Shown: positions 25,726-38,085 of the stretch, piece by piece | Position numbering within the stretch: position 1 is the stretch's first letter | Layout of the letters: each line of letters starts with the position of its first letter | Source of the DNA: Ophiocordyceps camponoti-saundersi (nom. inval.) | Taxonomy: Eukaryota; Ascomycota; Sordariomycetes; Hypocreales; Ophiocordycipitaceae | Reading direction: 5' to 3' | Assembly (NCBI GenBank): GCA_003339415.1 | Contig: PDHQ01000038.1 | Span: 63,233 to 127,232, forward strand | DNA length: 64,000 nucleotides | Made by a program: the position numbers and the translations under genes | The notes under the pieces: model-generated | Told to the model about the DNA's origin: nothing | Database searches by the model: none | The model's input: only the letters and a program-made list of their open reading frames with translations

Positions 25726-27074
25726 ATGTCGATCCCGCCGCAGCTCATTCGCATCAAGCGGAAGCGCGACGACGAAGTCCCAGTCACCTTCCTCCGTAAG
25801 TGAAGAAGCTCTTTCAATCGCCTGCCAGCTGAAAAAGGCTAACGAGGCGCAAGAGTTCGATGAGGCACATAAACGCCATCGCATCAACAGCAATTGGGCC
25901 TACCGCCGACGAGATGCTCCCTCCTCGACAGATGCGAAGCTCTCGGTGCCTAGCGAAAAGCCCGTGATCCACATCTCGCAGCCCGGAAAAGGTGGCAAGG
26001 CCTCTCCGGCTCGCCGGTCGGCACCTTCACTCCCATCTTCACCGGCCGGTAGCGCGGAGCCTCGGCGGTTCCACATATCGCGTCCGGTATCATCGGCGAC
26101 GAAGCATCCGGCTCTCCGCGCCGGGGTATCGAAGCATCCTGCAGGCGCCGGACCAGCCGTCTTCGTCGAACGAGGGCAGAAGAGGGTCAGGCGAGGCAAG
26201 AAGCCGGCGTCGTCGTCGAACGATGGCATGGATGTCGACTGCGGGCAAGAGCAGGCGGCGCCGAGTGAGGTAAAGAGGCGGGATTTGAAGCCAGCGGGAC
26301 CCGCAAACAAAGCCGGACACTGTTCGGAGGGGCCCCGGACACACGCCCCACTACCGGCGTCGCTCATGAACCGCGACGCTCACGACATGGATCGGATTGC
26401 GGACGACATGAACAAATGGGTACTCGACGAGATTGGCGCAAATCTCAAGAGTCAGGAAGAGGAAAGACGGGAGCCCAAGTTTAAGCCCAAGGCGCCTGCT
26501 CAAAGATACCACGAGCGTCATCCGGAGGAGAAAGATTTGGTCATGGACGATGGCAGCGATGGGGACGATGGAGACGATGACAGCGACTGGATCATGGAAG
26601 AATACGTCCGTATCCCGGCCAACTCGGTGGCGGTTGGCGTCTTACCTTGGGATATCGGCGTGCTCGTCTTGGACGAAGAGTACGAGAACACGCTCTTCTT
26701 TGGTTCTCTAGACGATGATGAAGAGGAGGCCGAGGACGACGAGAACGAAAACGGTAGGCCAATTGATAGTCCCTCCCCTGTCTCGAGATATCAAGTGACA
26801 AGTACTAACGCCGCTCGTTGCAGCTGAGAACCACTACACGGCAGATTACCCGGAAGACGAGGTGGAATCGGACGACGAGTACAACATACGGCCTTATGGC
26901 TATCGCAACCTGGGCGCTTCGGACGATGAGGAGTTTGATCAGGTGAGGTGTAGTGATGATGATGATGATGATGGAGATGGTGATGACGTGGTGTTGGATA
27001 GCGAGGATGATGACGAGGCTAAGATGGAGCGTATCCGGGCTTACATGAAACACCAGCGATCGGCCTTGAGCTGA
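25726..27074 (+). CDS. IWR1: Iwr1-like RNA polymerase II nuclear import factor
   Basis: Adaptor that carries assembled RNA polymerase II into the nucleus. Exons 25726-25795, 25854-26753 and 26824-27074 give 406 aa. Exon 1 encodes the family start MSIPPQLIRIKRKRDDEVPVTFL, whose basic run is the import signal. Exon 3 holds the Iwr1 motif ENHYTADYPEDEVESDDEY, followed by acidic repeats. Intron 1 (58 bp) has a GGCTAAC branch site and uses an AAG acceptor at 25853, the only one that keeps the frame. Intron 2 (70 bp) has TACTAAC and a standard CAG. The middle (residues 60-230) is disordered and basic. The C-terminal Asp tract comes from a GAT repeat at 26955-26975. Confidence 0.92.
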
Positions 27075-29040
27075 AAATACTACATACCTACCTAGATGTC
27101 AATGGTGATGGGGAACGGCTCGGCCACGTGTGTGTTGTGCTGCTTAGTCTCTCGCTATGCTTCTCTTACTCAGTCAGTCACTCGATTTTCTTTCTCATCT
27201 CATTTCCACGCGTGTACCTAACCAGATGGAAGTCCGAACCCCCATCTCGCCAAAGGGCCCGGTCCATCTTCCGACCGCTGCCCCCCCGCAATAGTCGACA
27301 GCCGATGCCCCGCGTCGGCCTGTGAGGGGGGACCCTGGCGGGCTTCTTCTCTCCTGCTGGGGGGGACGGACCTCTGGGTGTCACGAGGCTCGTGTGCGTA
27401 AGGCTAAGAGTCTGACGAGGGGTTTTTTGTTGTTGTTGTTTTTTTTAATGTATTTCGCGGTGAAGTGCGTGTGTGCGTGTGTGCGTGTGAGTGCGTGTGT
27501 GTGTATGAGTGTTGGTTGATAAATGTACATACGTGCGAATAGTAAGTCGGTGCGGCGGTGAAGACGGCTTGGTTGGAGAGGAGGAGGAGGAGGCTCTTCT
27601 TTGGCCACCTTACCTTTTGCCACTCCGCCTCCCGCCTCCCGCCCACGAGGTTCTCACCGATCATGTTTTTTCTCGATCGTTGGAGATGATGGGACGAGAA
27701 CGAGATGATAACAATGATGATGATAATGATGATGACTTGATGAAATATACCGTTTTGTCATTTGCTTTCATAAAATATATACAAATATGTATGCATATAT
27801 GTCGCGAACAGGCTATGATGAATATTCTCACTTCATAATGTACAAGAACAGGGAACTGTCCACACACACACACACACAAAAGAGGTGCGTGACAGAAAAT
27901 CCCAGAGCAAGGAAAGAAAGAGCCTCAACCGTCAAAATAGGTCTCGGAATTTTTTCCCATTCCCATTATCCATCTCAGCATCATGTTCATATCCCGCCTT
28001 TCTTTCTTTCCTCATGGCGTCGGGGCTCGTTGGACCCAGACCCGTCATCTGAAAAAAAAATATCGTACAGAGAAGCCTCTCCAGAGAGATTGGTTTAGTT
28101 TTTAAGAAAAAAAGGACGTTTTTGGGGGGAAAAAGTCGGAATAGGGCGTTGATATCAATGTCCAGGGGGGGGGAGGGGAATGGATACAAGGAATAAGATG
28201 TAGTGGTGGCAACAGAGAGGGAGAAAAAGGACAAGCAAGGAAGAAACATAGGTTAGAATAGACACGGGTTGAAGAAGAAGAAGGAGAATGAAACAGGTTA
28301 AAAGGAAAAAAAAGACACAAGAAAAAGGAAGGGATAGGGAGGTTGATAAAAAATGAACGATGATGAGACTTCTTTTCGCTTTCTTCGTCTTTGATCACCG
28401 ATTTTGTTGTCTTTTTTTCTTCTTCTTCTTCTTCCCCTTCCGACTTCTTTTCTCACGTGTGTCGACGGTTAACAAAAGAAAAGAAAAGAAAGAAAGTGAA
28501 GGGAAAAGATTTTTTTTCTTTTCGTACACGGAACCAGAAACGAAAACGACGGACGAGAGGCATATTTTTTTGGTGTCGAACATGTAGAAAGGTGGGGGGC
28601 TTCATGACGAAGAAGAGAAGGAAGAGAAAAAAAAAGGTGATGCTAAAGATGACGAGAGGGGAAAAAAAATTGGGATAGAATATACAGCGAATGAAGAGAA
28701 GAAAGAAAAGGAGAAGGAGAAGAAGAAAGATGAAGAAGGGGAAAAGGGGGGCGGCGAAGAAAAGAAAGGCGTGAGAAAGTCGTCGGAACAGGTTGTCGGT
28801 GACATGACTAGTACGTCTCCGTTCAGGGGGGCTATGAGTGAGAGACGATGGTGGTGATGATGTGATGATGGTGATGATGATGATGATGTAGAGGAGAAGT
28901 GGTGAAGAAGAAGGAGAAGGAAAGGAGGGAGGGAGGAGGAGGAGAGAAGAAGCTCGGCGACGATTGTCGTGATTTTTTTTTACTCTCCCTCTCTCTCTTT
29001 CTCTCCTCTTCTTGCGCTCTCTTTCTCTCTCTCTCTCTCA
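27075..29040. other. Simple-sequence spacer between IWR1 and the SANT gene
   Basis: 1.97 kb between two convergent stop codons. It has a TACATACCTACCTAGAT motif 8 bp after the IWR1 stop, GT repeats near 27465-27505, GAT repeats at 27710-27740, CA repeats at 27861-27878 and long GA-rich stretches (28200-28360, 28480-28760, 28830-28960). No gene is seen. The left part is TC-rich and the right part purine-rich on the + strand. Confidence 0.6.
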
Positions 29041-30550
29041 TCAGAGCTTCTGTCGTCGATGCTCCTTTCTTTTTCTGCGCTCACGGCGGTCACGGTATTG
29101 CATCGCTCGTTTCGCAGCTGGAGAAAAAAAGAGTAAGCACGAGCCCCCTTTCTGAAGAAGAAGAAGAAAAAAAGGAATATGCAGGGGGGAAGGAGGAGGA
29201 GGAGGAGGAGTGGGAAAAATTGACAGGGACGGGGACAGGGACAGGGACAGGGACAGGGACGAGGATAAGGATGAAGATGATGATGACGATGATGATGATG
29301 ATGAAGAAGAAGTAGGGAGGCGAAGAAGGAGGAGGAGAAGAAGGAAGGAAGAAGAAGAAGAAGAAAAAAAACTCACCCCAGTCTTGAGCCTTGCGCTTCA
29401 GCTCGTTATCGACCCAGGAATAATGTATGGCCCGTTCCGGATATCGCTGCGCCAGTCCCAGCGGTTCCATGGGCTTGTCCTGGCTGTCCCTCTCGCGACA
29501 CTTGATGCTAATGTACTTTGGTTCGAGCTCGTCATCGTTGTCGAAGATGAGCCAGCCGTCCTGGTTCCAGAGCGGGATCCGCTGGTTCATGCGGTAGTAC
29601 CACGCCTGCAGGCCCTGCACCGTCCTCTCCGGCGTGCGGCCGAACATGGCGGCGAAGTCCTGCTTGATGCGCTGCCACTTGAACTTTTTGTCGTGCCAGG
29701 CGTAGATGATGAAGTCGCCCTCCTCGGTCGTGTACTTTTGGTTGATGTGTCGGTTCTCGCCGTCGGGTGGGGGGCTGGGGTAGCCGTCCAGGCCGGTGAT
29801 GGCGTGGAGGAGGCTTTCGTGACCTTGATGATGATGATGGACCGGCCAGTATTCTATCGGCTGCTGGTGATGGTGGTGGTGGTAATGGTGATGATATCCT
29901 GGATGAGGGGGAGGAGGAGCCGGTTGATGATGCGCCATCTTGGTCGTGGTACCGCTACTCGTCGTCGTCGTCGTCGTCGGAGGCCCCTGACCCATCAGAC
30001 CCAAGCCCAGGCTGGGCAGGGGAGAGGGAGGGGTATGAGGACGGGCTGGGCCGTGATACCTTGCCAGGGCCTGGACCCCGAGATCGAACTCTTCGAGGCT
30101 TGGTAGTCGGGTCACCGTACAGGAAGGAGAAGAAGGAGATGATGATGATGAGGGAGAAGACATCTGAGGAAGGGGAGGAGGACCGGACATGTGATTGAGA
30201 CGGGTCATGTCGGCGATGCGAGGAAGGGGAGAGCAGTCCCGCGAACGGGGCGGCGGAGCGTACTTGTTTGTCCAGGTCGTCGTCGACATGGACCTCGAGG
30301 TGGAAGGGGGATGAGGAGAGCCGTTGGCCTCGGTCTTGAGGCGTGGACTTCCAGACGTCGATTCAGGAGGCGTAGAAGGATGAACGAGAGATCCATGGGG
30401 AGATATGGAAGGAAGGTCTTTGCCGAGTTTATAGCCTTGGCCATCGAGATGTGTGATGGCCTGTATACCCATCTTTGTAGACGGTGTCGTCGCTCTCGTG
30501 GTCGTCGTCGTCGTCATCGTCGTTGTCGTCGACATGGCTGATATGTACAT
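29041..30550 (-). CDS. SANT/Myb-like domain protein, His/Pro-rich, probable transcriptional regulator
   Basis: Exons 30550-29377 and 29117-29041 give 416 aa; an in-frame ATG at 30535 (MSTTTTM) could also be the start. The conserved part is residues about 265-390: KYTTEEGDFIIYAWHDKKFKW, then KQDFAAMFGRTPERTVQGLQAWYYR, a helix-turn-helix of SANT/Myb type, then PKYISIKCRERDSQDKP and PERAIHYSW. The splice joins QDWG to AAKRAMQYRDRRERRKRKEHRRQKL, a strongly basic tail that could be a nuclear signal. The N-terminal half is Pro/Ser/Thr-rich with His runs (HHHYHHHHHQQP). I do not know a named member. The 259-bp intron is unusually long and made of GAA and GGGACA repeats. The frame runs open through it, so an unspliced reading gives a nonsense PVPVPV/Ser tail. 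Confidence 0.8.
29118..29376 (-). repeat. Intron of the SANT gene filled with microsatellites
   Basis: Donor G|GTGAGT, acceptor CTCCAG. On the + strand it has a GGGACA hexamer repeat at 29225-29260, GAT repeats at 29270-29305 and GAA repeats before and after. The G-triplet array could form a G-quadruplex on the template strand of the gene. Confidence 0.75.
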
Positions 30551-30830
30551 TTGGGGTGTTGTAAAAGGGGAGTTATTGACAGGGCCAAGATGGATAGCAA
30601 TTCTATCTCGTCGACAACGACAAAACCCTTTTCGTTATCCACCCCCCGAAAAGAAAAGTGAAAAGGGAAGAGAGCGCGGCAAGACAGGAGGAATATATAT
30701 ATATAGGTATATATGGACGGTTGGAAAAGGAAGATGCGTAACGGTTGAGAAGAGACACGGCGCGGGGGGGGGGAAGGGACCCTCATGAAGAGGAAGAGGC
30801 GGGGGGGACGAGGAGAAGAAAGGGAGTAAG

Positions 30831-30833
<3 letters not shown>

Positions 30834-30880
<47 letters not shown>
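30834..30880. repeat. (GA)n microsatellite
   Basis: About 23 uninterrupted GA units, upstream of the SANT gene. Confidence 0.95.
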
Positions 30881-30883
<3 letters not shown>

Positions 30884-31115
30884 GGGGAGGGGTGGTGGTG
30901 TATGGGTGTGGGTTGAGGAGAGGGGGGAGGATGAGGGTAGGGGAGGGGGGGTTTCGGGAGAGAAGAAGTGGTAGGAGTAGTAGTAGAAGAAGAAGAAGAA
31001 GCAGAAGAAGACGAAGAAGACGACGACGAAGACAAGGGAGGTATGAAAGTAAACTAAGTGAAAAGAAAAGAAAAGAGAACGAGTTGTCGAAGGGGAAAGG
31101 GGGAGAAGGGAAAGG

Positions 31116-31118
<3 letters not shown>

Positions 31119-31167
<49 letters not shown>

Positions 31168-31196
31168 GGGGGACGCGGGGGGGGGGGGGGGGGGGG
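31119..31196. repeat. Poly-G tracts
   Basis: 48 Gs (31119-31166), a short break, then about 20 more (31177-31196). Length may be an assembly artefact. Confidence 0.9.
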
Positions 31197-32215
31197 TGAG
31201 AGTGTGAGTGAGTGAGAGATAGAGAGAGAAGTGTGGGAGAGAGAGAGAGAGGGTTGTGGATACGATAGGGGACGGAGGGGACGGGGGGAACCAACGATCG
31301 GGACCTTGTTGTCGTTGTTCTGGACGAGATGAAGGGAGGAGGAACATGTTCTTTACTGCGTAGGTACCTAGTCGTGCATACATGATGATGGCCGTACATG
31401 GATATGTATGTAGGTACAGTCGGATGTGTCGAGACCCTTTTCGCTTGGATGGATGTAGTATGTATTGATGGGTTGGTATCAGTATCTCTTCATCCCTCTG
31501 TCCGTCTATATAGATGTCATTGAAATCTTTTCTCTCTTTTACTTTCAACACATACAGATCTGAGATAGCCGTCCATGGTAACAGTCTGTTAAAACGACAG
31601 TCATCAGATGGTCATCAGAAAAGGAATTAGATGAGTAAATAAAAATCCAAGGTGAGAAAGAAAAATCATCTCAGTACCTGGACCCATCAGTCAAGTCCCT
31701 ACATAAAACTTGATGAGCAGGGGAGGGGGGGAGAGAAAGAAAGAAAGAAGAAAAAAAAAGAAAAACGAAAATAGAGAGAGAGAGAGAGACAGAGAGACAG
31801 AGAAAGGTGTGTGTGCTAGGAGGAGGAGGAGGAGGAGGAGGAGGCCCGTGTGTCACCACCCTTGCTCTGAAAAGCTGTTCGTTGGGAAGCCAACCCGGGT
31901 AGGTGTGTGTGTGTGTGTGTGTGCATATAAGAGAGAGAGAGAGAGAGAGAAGAAGTACGGATAGAGAGGGTGGAAGGACGTTGGGGAAGAAGAAAGAAGA
32001 GGAGGGGAAAAAAAAGGAAAGGGTAGGGTGTGTGAGTAGTAGAGAGAGTTGAGAGTAAAAATAAGAAAGAAGGAAGAAGAAGAAGAAGATGGCATCTTTT
32101 TTTTTTCTTGGTTGCAGAAGATGATGGTCAGGGGAGGGGTGCGTATGTGAAGAGGGGGGGGTGTAATCCGTATAGGTGATCGGTATTCCTATTTACTATA
32201 TGGACTATGATGAGT

Positions 32216-32310
32216 GAGAGAGAGAGAGAGAGAGTAAAGAGAGAGAGAGAGAGAGAGAGTTGAGGGTGAGTGAGAGAGAGAGTTGAGTGAGAGTGAGAGT
32301 GAGAGTCAGA
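32216..32310. repeat. (GA)n and GTGA microsatellite block
   Basis: Several GA arrays separated by TGAGTGA units, at the right end of the purine-rich half of the desert. Confidence 0.85.
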
Positions 32311-33514
32311 GAGAGGGATGGATAGATGGATGGCTTGTGGGTGAATAGATACTAGGTAGATAGAGAGATACCTATTTCTATATAGCGCGGCATGTGTGTG
32401 TGTGTGTGTGTGTGTCTGTGTGACTTTCATCCACAGGCTTTAACCAACTCTGTCAGTGACTTGCTTTTCTTTTTTCCTCCTCCTCCTCCTCCTTCCCCCC
32501 ATCTCTCTCTCTCTCTCCTTCTCTCTCACACTCTCATTCTCTCTCTCTCTCTCTTTCTCTCTGACACTCTCATTCTCTCACTCTCACTCTCTCACTCTCT
32601 CTTTGCCATTTTTCCCCTCGTCCATCTCAAAATGGGTCTTTCATCTCACATCTCCCATCTCAACAGCTTCCCATTCCCCCTTCCCAAACCCTCACCCAAC
32701 ATCAACCGTCACTTCTAAACTCTCACAACCCCAAAGATCAACACCCTTCTCACTTCCAAAAACCTCACAAGCATCATTCTCAATCGAAAGCAAGGGGTTT
32801 TTCTAGTTCAAAGAAAAAAAAAAAGAAAACAAGGGACAAAAAAAAGGGAGAAAAAAAACCCCTGTCTGTTGCTGTAAAAAGAAGGATGAATAAAAAGAGA
32901 GAGAGAGAGAGAGAGGCATTGAAGACTTGGAAAATGTACCTTTTTTTTTTCTCCTGCCCTTGAGATGGAGAAAAAAAAAAGAAGAAAAGTCTCGCTCTGG
33001 TGCCGTCATTGCTGTGAGTGAAAGTGAAAGTGAGTGATGCATGTGTTGGGGCGGGAAGAAAAAAAAAAGCAAGGTGAGAAAAGCACGCACGCACCTATCT
33101 GAGTGAGTACCTGTGCATGGATAGTAAGTAAGTAAGTAAGTAGATCTCATGACATGAAGCAGCCAACGGGGTTTTTTTTTTGCCCATCTCATCGCCATCA
33201 TCGTCATCATCATCATCATCTTCTTCTTCTTCTTCTTCTTGTTTCCTCTCACCGTCTTTATAACCTCCAAATCACTTACTCACCATCCTGTTGCCTCTCT
33301 CTCTCTCTCTCTCTCTCTTTAAATCGAGGACGCAACAACGGGCTCAAGGGAGTGAGTGACACAGACAGCAGGGCGGGCCGCGACGACGCGAGGGCAACAG
33401 AAGCGTACCTATGTAGTGTGCAGCAGCGAATGGGATAGACACTCACTCACTCACTCACTCATATGCATCCGCACATACATGTACACTAGTTTTCTTCTTT
33501 GCTTCTGTCCCGCC

Positions 33515-33515
33515 T

Positions 33516-33553
<38 letters not shown>
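33515..33553. repeat. (CT)n microsatellite
   Basis: About 18 TC units in the pyrimidine-rich half of the desert. Confidence 0.9.
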
Positions 33554-33556
<3 letters not shown>

Positions 33557-36501
33557 TACACCCTCTCTCTCCTATCATCTAGTACCCACGGTATCCCGTA
33601 GTGTCGACCGGAAGAGGCCCGGGGGGGGTTATTTAACTCTCTGAGAAAGAAGAGAGATGGGGGGGGAAAAAAGCATGGCAACTACAACAGTCGTTTTGTA
33701 AACTAGACGGTCATGTTGCACAAACAGCTTCTTCCAGTTTTTTTCCCCTTGTTGTAGTCTTTTATAAATCCCCCCTAGCTTTTCCCTGAAGAATTACATG
33801 TTACCATCTTACCGACGTACTGTAGAGATATGGGATGATGGGTGAGGAGCAGAGGAGATGATCCGACGTGTGCTGCATGTCAAGCTAAAGCCGCAAGCCC
33901 ACAAAGACGATGATGCATGTGTGTGTGTGTGTGTGTGTGTGGACGGATATGCCCATGTATGTAGGTGTATGTAGGTGTATGTATGTATATGTAGGTGTAT
34001 TGTATACTGTAATGTAGGTAAAAGAAAAATTGATGAAACAGAGAGGGAAAATACGGTGCCCTGCTTTTCCTTTCCTTACCTTCTCTTACCTACCTAGGTA
34101 GCTGCAAGTTTAGCTGGAGAGTAAAGTCTCCTCCTACCTTTCCCATCCCCTCCCTTTTTGTACGTAGTTGAGTCGACTGTCTAGCAACGGGGGATGGATG
34201 AGTTAGTTAGTTGTCCATCTATGTATGTATGCTTTGACCAAGGAGAAATCCAGGCTTCCCGTTATCAGATGAGATCATCTCTTGCTTCACTTGTCAGTTC
34301 TCTCTCGTCATGACATGTTACATATTACATACAGATCATGCTCTTGAAAGAAAATGCTGGATTCTTTCCCGCCTCAACTCCCTATACTCCGTATTTACTC
34401 ACTTACTTACCCATACACCATACACGGAATATAACACAGCTATATAAAGAAGCAACATGCATATTATAAAAAGGAAAAAAAAAACAAGCAACCTCCTCTC
34501 TGAGACAACTTGTCAAGCAAGGGCAGCAACGTCTTAACCCCGATCCGGACAGCAAAGCATGTCGTCGTCACGTTTCTCCTTTCCTCCCCACAGTCTCAGC
34601 TTGACTTGACTTGACTTGGTAGGAAACTAGGATACTACTACACTCACACTCTCTCACATGTTTGCCTCGTCTCTCGATCCTCCTCCTCCTCTAGAGAAAC
34701 AAGACAGAGAGAGAGAGAAAAATCATCATCCCTGGCCTCGGCTGCGTCCTTTTTTTTTTCTTAATTTTTTTTTTCAAGGGACCTGCGTCGGTCCCTTTTT
34801 TTTTGTCTTCCCTTTGCCGCGGATCCTCCCTTTTTGTTTTCTTCCCCTTTCTCTTCCCCCTTTTTTTTTCCCTGGACTGGGGAAGAAGAAGAAGGATGAG
34901 GAGGAGAAGAAGAAGAAGAAGAGAAGGGGAAGCGAGTTCCGCAATCGGATATGCGGCTCACTGTTGGTATCTGTAGATATCTAGGGTAACTCTTTGCCTA
35001 CCATGACCATGACCATCATCACCATCATCATCATCATCATCATCATCGTCACCACTACCATACTTTCATATATACACACACACACAAACACACAACTCCC
35101 TCTCAGACTCTATCCATTTCCCATCTCAAAAAAAAACCTCTCATCAGGAAAAACTCTCCTTTTCCTTTCCACTCTCCCTCTCTCTCTCTCTCCCCCTCTC
35201 TCTCTCCCACTCAACTCAACTCACCACCTCCTACGTAACCCAACTCTCTCCTTCTTACCTCTCCCATTACATCACATCCTCTTCATAACCTCCATCAACA
35301 ACTTTCCCATATAGAAACAACATCAAATCATGTATAAAAACACAACCCCCCGTTATTCCCACATCATATCCCCATCATACCCTATCCCATCCAATCCCAT
35401 CCTATCCCGCCCCCTTGCCCAAAAAATACCCCCAATCTTTTCCCGCTTCCGATGGCTGCAGCAGTTGTGCTTTTGCATCAAACCCCCGCAACCGTTCCTT
35501 TGGCCGGATAAGACATGGATTATACTAAAACTTCCATCCATCCATCTCGCATCGCACTGACTTTCTTTCTTCTTTCCTTTATGCAAGGACGAGATGCAAA
35601 AAGGCAACCCCATCTATCTCTCTCTCTCACACACTCTCTCTCTCACCCTCACTCTCGCTTCTTGCACTCCCCCCCCCCCCCCCCCCCTTCTTTTCCCTTC
35701 CGTCTCTCCCTTCCTTCCTCTCTCGCTCCACGGCAAACCCCATTCTTGTTACATCGGTTGAATTCTGTATTTTCTTTTGGGGGAACAGCTTCGTTACTGA
35801 TCATATTCTGATGGTTGAAGCAAAAATACATAGAGTCGAAAAGAAGAACAACGTCACCTTCTCATACGTAGCCATGTCCTGATAGATGCGGCTTTCCCCT
35901 CTCAACACTCATCATGTCTCATGTGTCATTCAAGAGAGAGAGAGAGAGAGAGATGGGAAGGAAAAGATGTTCATTGTATGCACGGAACCAGTCTCTCTCT
36001 CTCGCTCTGTCTGTCTGTCTTGTCTGTCTTGTCTGTCTTGTCCCTCTACATACACCCACAGCTGAGACTTCGTGATGCAAGGTACAAAGCATCTATCTAT
36101 CTATGTATGCATGTATGCCAGCAGCAGCCAGACTCTTTGAAACAGATTCAAAAAGCAAACCCAATGGCCGTTCCGTCATGGAGAGAATACATACATCCAT
36201 ATGGACAGACACACAGACACACAGACAGATAGACAGATAGACAGAGACAGGCAGACACAGAGAGAGGGTCTGTGAGTCTTTGACCTGCGTGGCGTATTTC
36301 CCTCCCTTGCTGACACCCGCTTTTCAGCAGAGAGTCTTGTTTATCCAATATAACTCAGGTCCAGAAGGACGGACGACGCACGGCGTCTCCAGCATGTCTC
36401 GCGAGATTGATTAGCCCTCCCACCATCCACCATCCACCATCCCACACCCCACCACCCTTCTCTCTCTCCTCTCTTTCTCTCTGTCTCTATCTCACATCTC
36501 C

Positions 36502-36502
<1 letters not shown>

Positions 36503-36550
<48 letters not shown>

Positions 36551-36597
36551 CATCTCTCTCTGTCCATCTCTCTCTGTCCATCTCTCTCTCTCTCTAT
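36503..36597. repeat. (CT)n and CTGTCCATCT repeats
   Basis: About 22 TC units (36503-36547), followed by three copies of a unit of about 16 bp ending CTGTCCATCTCTCT. Confidence 0.85.
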
Positions 36598-36897
36598 TGT
36601 TGTTCTTTTCCCCCTTCCCCCCCCCCCCTTCCACCACCACCACCACCACCACCACCATCTCTAGACTCTACAGACCATCACCATCTCGTAAGTGACACAC
36701 ACACACACACACACACCCAAGCATACATACATACATATATGTATGTAATGCGGGCATTGCTGCAGGCCCAAGCCCCCCTCTAGTCTCAGACATGCTGCCC
36801 CCCCGTTGGTGGTTCAAAAAGGCACCTTGACGAGTTTCCACTTTCTCAACCCGCGTGACCACATCTCATTTTCCTTTTCCCTATTTGTCCCTCAAGC

Positions 36898-37190
36898 CAA
36901 GAGTCGACAGTGCAGAAAAACAATGCCAGAATGATGCTTTTCCCAGTCGAGAGGCCTACAGTAAGCTGTTCCTCTATACGGATTATACACCCCCCCCCCC
37001 CCCCCCCCCCCCCCCCACCCCCCCCCCCCCCACCCACCACCACCACCACCAACCCCAACCACACGAACCACCCGCCCACCNNNNNNNNNNCCCCCCGCCC
37101 AAGAGCCCACAGCGTAGAAACACGAGCCCAGATTGGTGTTTTTCCCCGCCGGGAGGCCCACAATCACCTGTTGCTCTATACTGGTTTTTC
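36898..37190. repeat. Diverged direct repeat with poly-C tails around an assembly gap
   Basis: Copy A 36898-36990 and copy B 37100-37190 align without gaps at about three-quarters identity by eye (24 mismatches in 93). Shared blocks include CAAGAG, AGAAA, CTGTT and CTCTATAC. Both run into a long C tract, and ten Ns (37081-37090) lie between them. Read on the minus strand in one frame, both give I-E-x-Q-x-x-V-G-L-x-x-G-K, then later S-W. Confidence 0.75.
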
Positions 37191-38085
37191 CCCCCCCCCC
37201 CCCCCCCTTCAATTTCCCCCCATCTCTGCAAGTGGCGACATCTGGTCTCGTCATCAAAGGGAGAGAACAACATAGAGAAAGACTTGTCAGCATCACATCT
37301 ACGTGTGTAAGCATCATGGAACCCGAGGACATGGTCTGTGAGACGAAGACGACGTCTCGGGCCCTTGCGTCCCTACAGGAAAAGCAGCTCCACAGCGTTG
37401 GGTCGGGTTGCTGAGGGCGGAGATCGTCGTCGAAGTGCTCTTTGCATGGCCCGTCCGTCCGAGCCCTCCCCCCTCCTCCCTTTCCTTTCCCAATCCCCGA
37501 GCGGGCGAGCGAGCGAGCGAGCAGCAGCAGCAGCAGCAGCAGAACGGAAAGACCCGGCAGTTCTTTCTTCTTTTCTTTGATTCTATAGCTTAGGCTCGGC
37601 ATTCCCGTCGGCGACGGATTCCATCCCAGGGAAGGATTCATCACCCGAGAACCTCCTGAATTTTCGTTTTCACCTAGCGTTTAGCACCGTGTCCGTGTTT
37701 TCCGCCGTTGAAAAGAAAAAAAAAAAGAAAGAAGAGGAAGGGAAAGGGAGAGATGGGGCCGAGTGTGAGTGTGTGTGTGTGTTTTAGTGAGTATGAGGGT
37801 GTGGGAGTGTATGACAGAGAGAGAGAGTGTGTGTGTGTGAGTGTAACTAAGTCAGACAGAGGGAAATAATTTTAAACAAGAAGAAGAAAAGAAAAGAAGC
37901 AAGAAATTAGGAGACAGAAGAAGAAGAAAAAGAAGAAGAGGGTGGGCGACGATGAATCGAGAGCGGAAGCGAAGCCCCCTTCCTCGGCATCGCGGAATCA
38001 AGGGCATCATCAACCCGAAGAAATGGGGGAGAGAGAAAAAAAGGGAGGGGGCGTGAACGCATCAAAGGAAAGGGAAAGAAACAAC

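Larger units (their letters stand above)
30551..38085. other. 7.5 kb gene desert of simple sequence
   Basis: No convincing gene. The + strand is purine-rich (GA, GAA, G runs) from 30.6 to about 32.35 kb and pyrimidine-rich (CT, CTT, CCA) from about 32.4 to 36.7 kb. Separate entries list the largest repeats. It lies upstream of the SANT gene and downstream of the Tfc7-like gene, so it is the upstream region of the SANT gene unless an unseen RNA gene is present. Open frames here are poly-Ser/Leu/Pro/Phe translations of repeats. Confidence 0.65.

Noticed and set aside
28899..29315. + strand Lys/Glu/Ser-rich frame
   Set aside because: Repeat translation overlapping the intron and last exon of the SANT gene.
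30635..31551. Poly-Ser/Leu/Pro frames on the minus strand
   Set aside because: Translate GA/CT and G homopolymers.
32392..35811. Several 80-155-codon frames
   Set aside because: All are Ser/Leu/Phe/Pro-rich readings of CT and CTT repeats with no conserved block.
36892..37644. 250-codon minus-strand frame across the repeat pair
   Set aside because: Crosses Ns and poly-C; only the two repeat copies within it are of interest.
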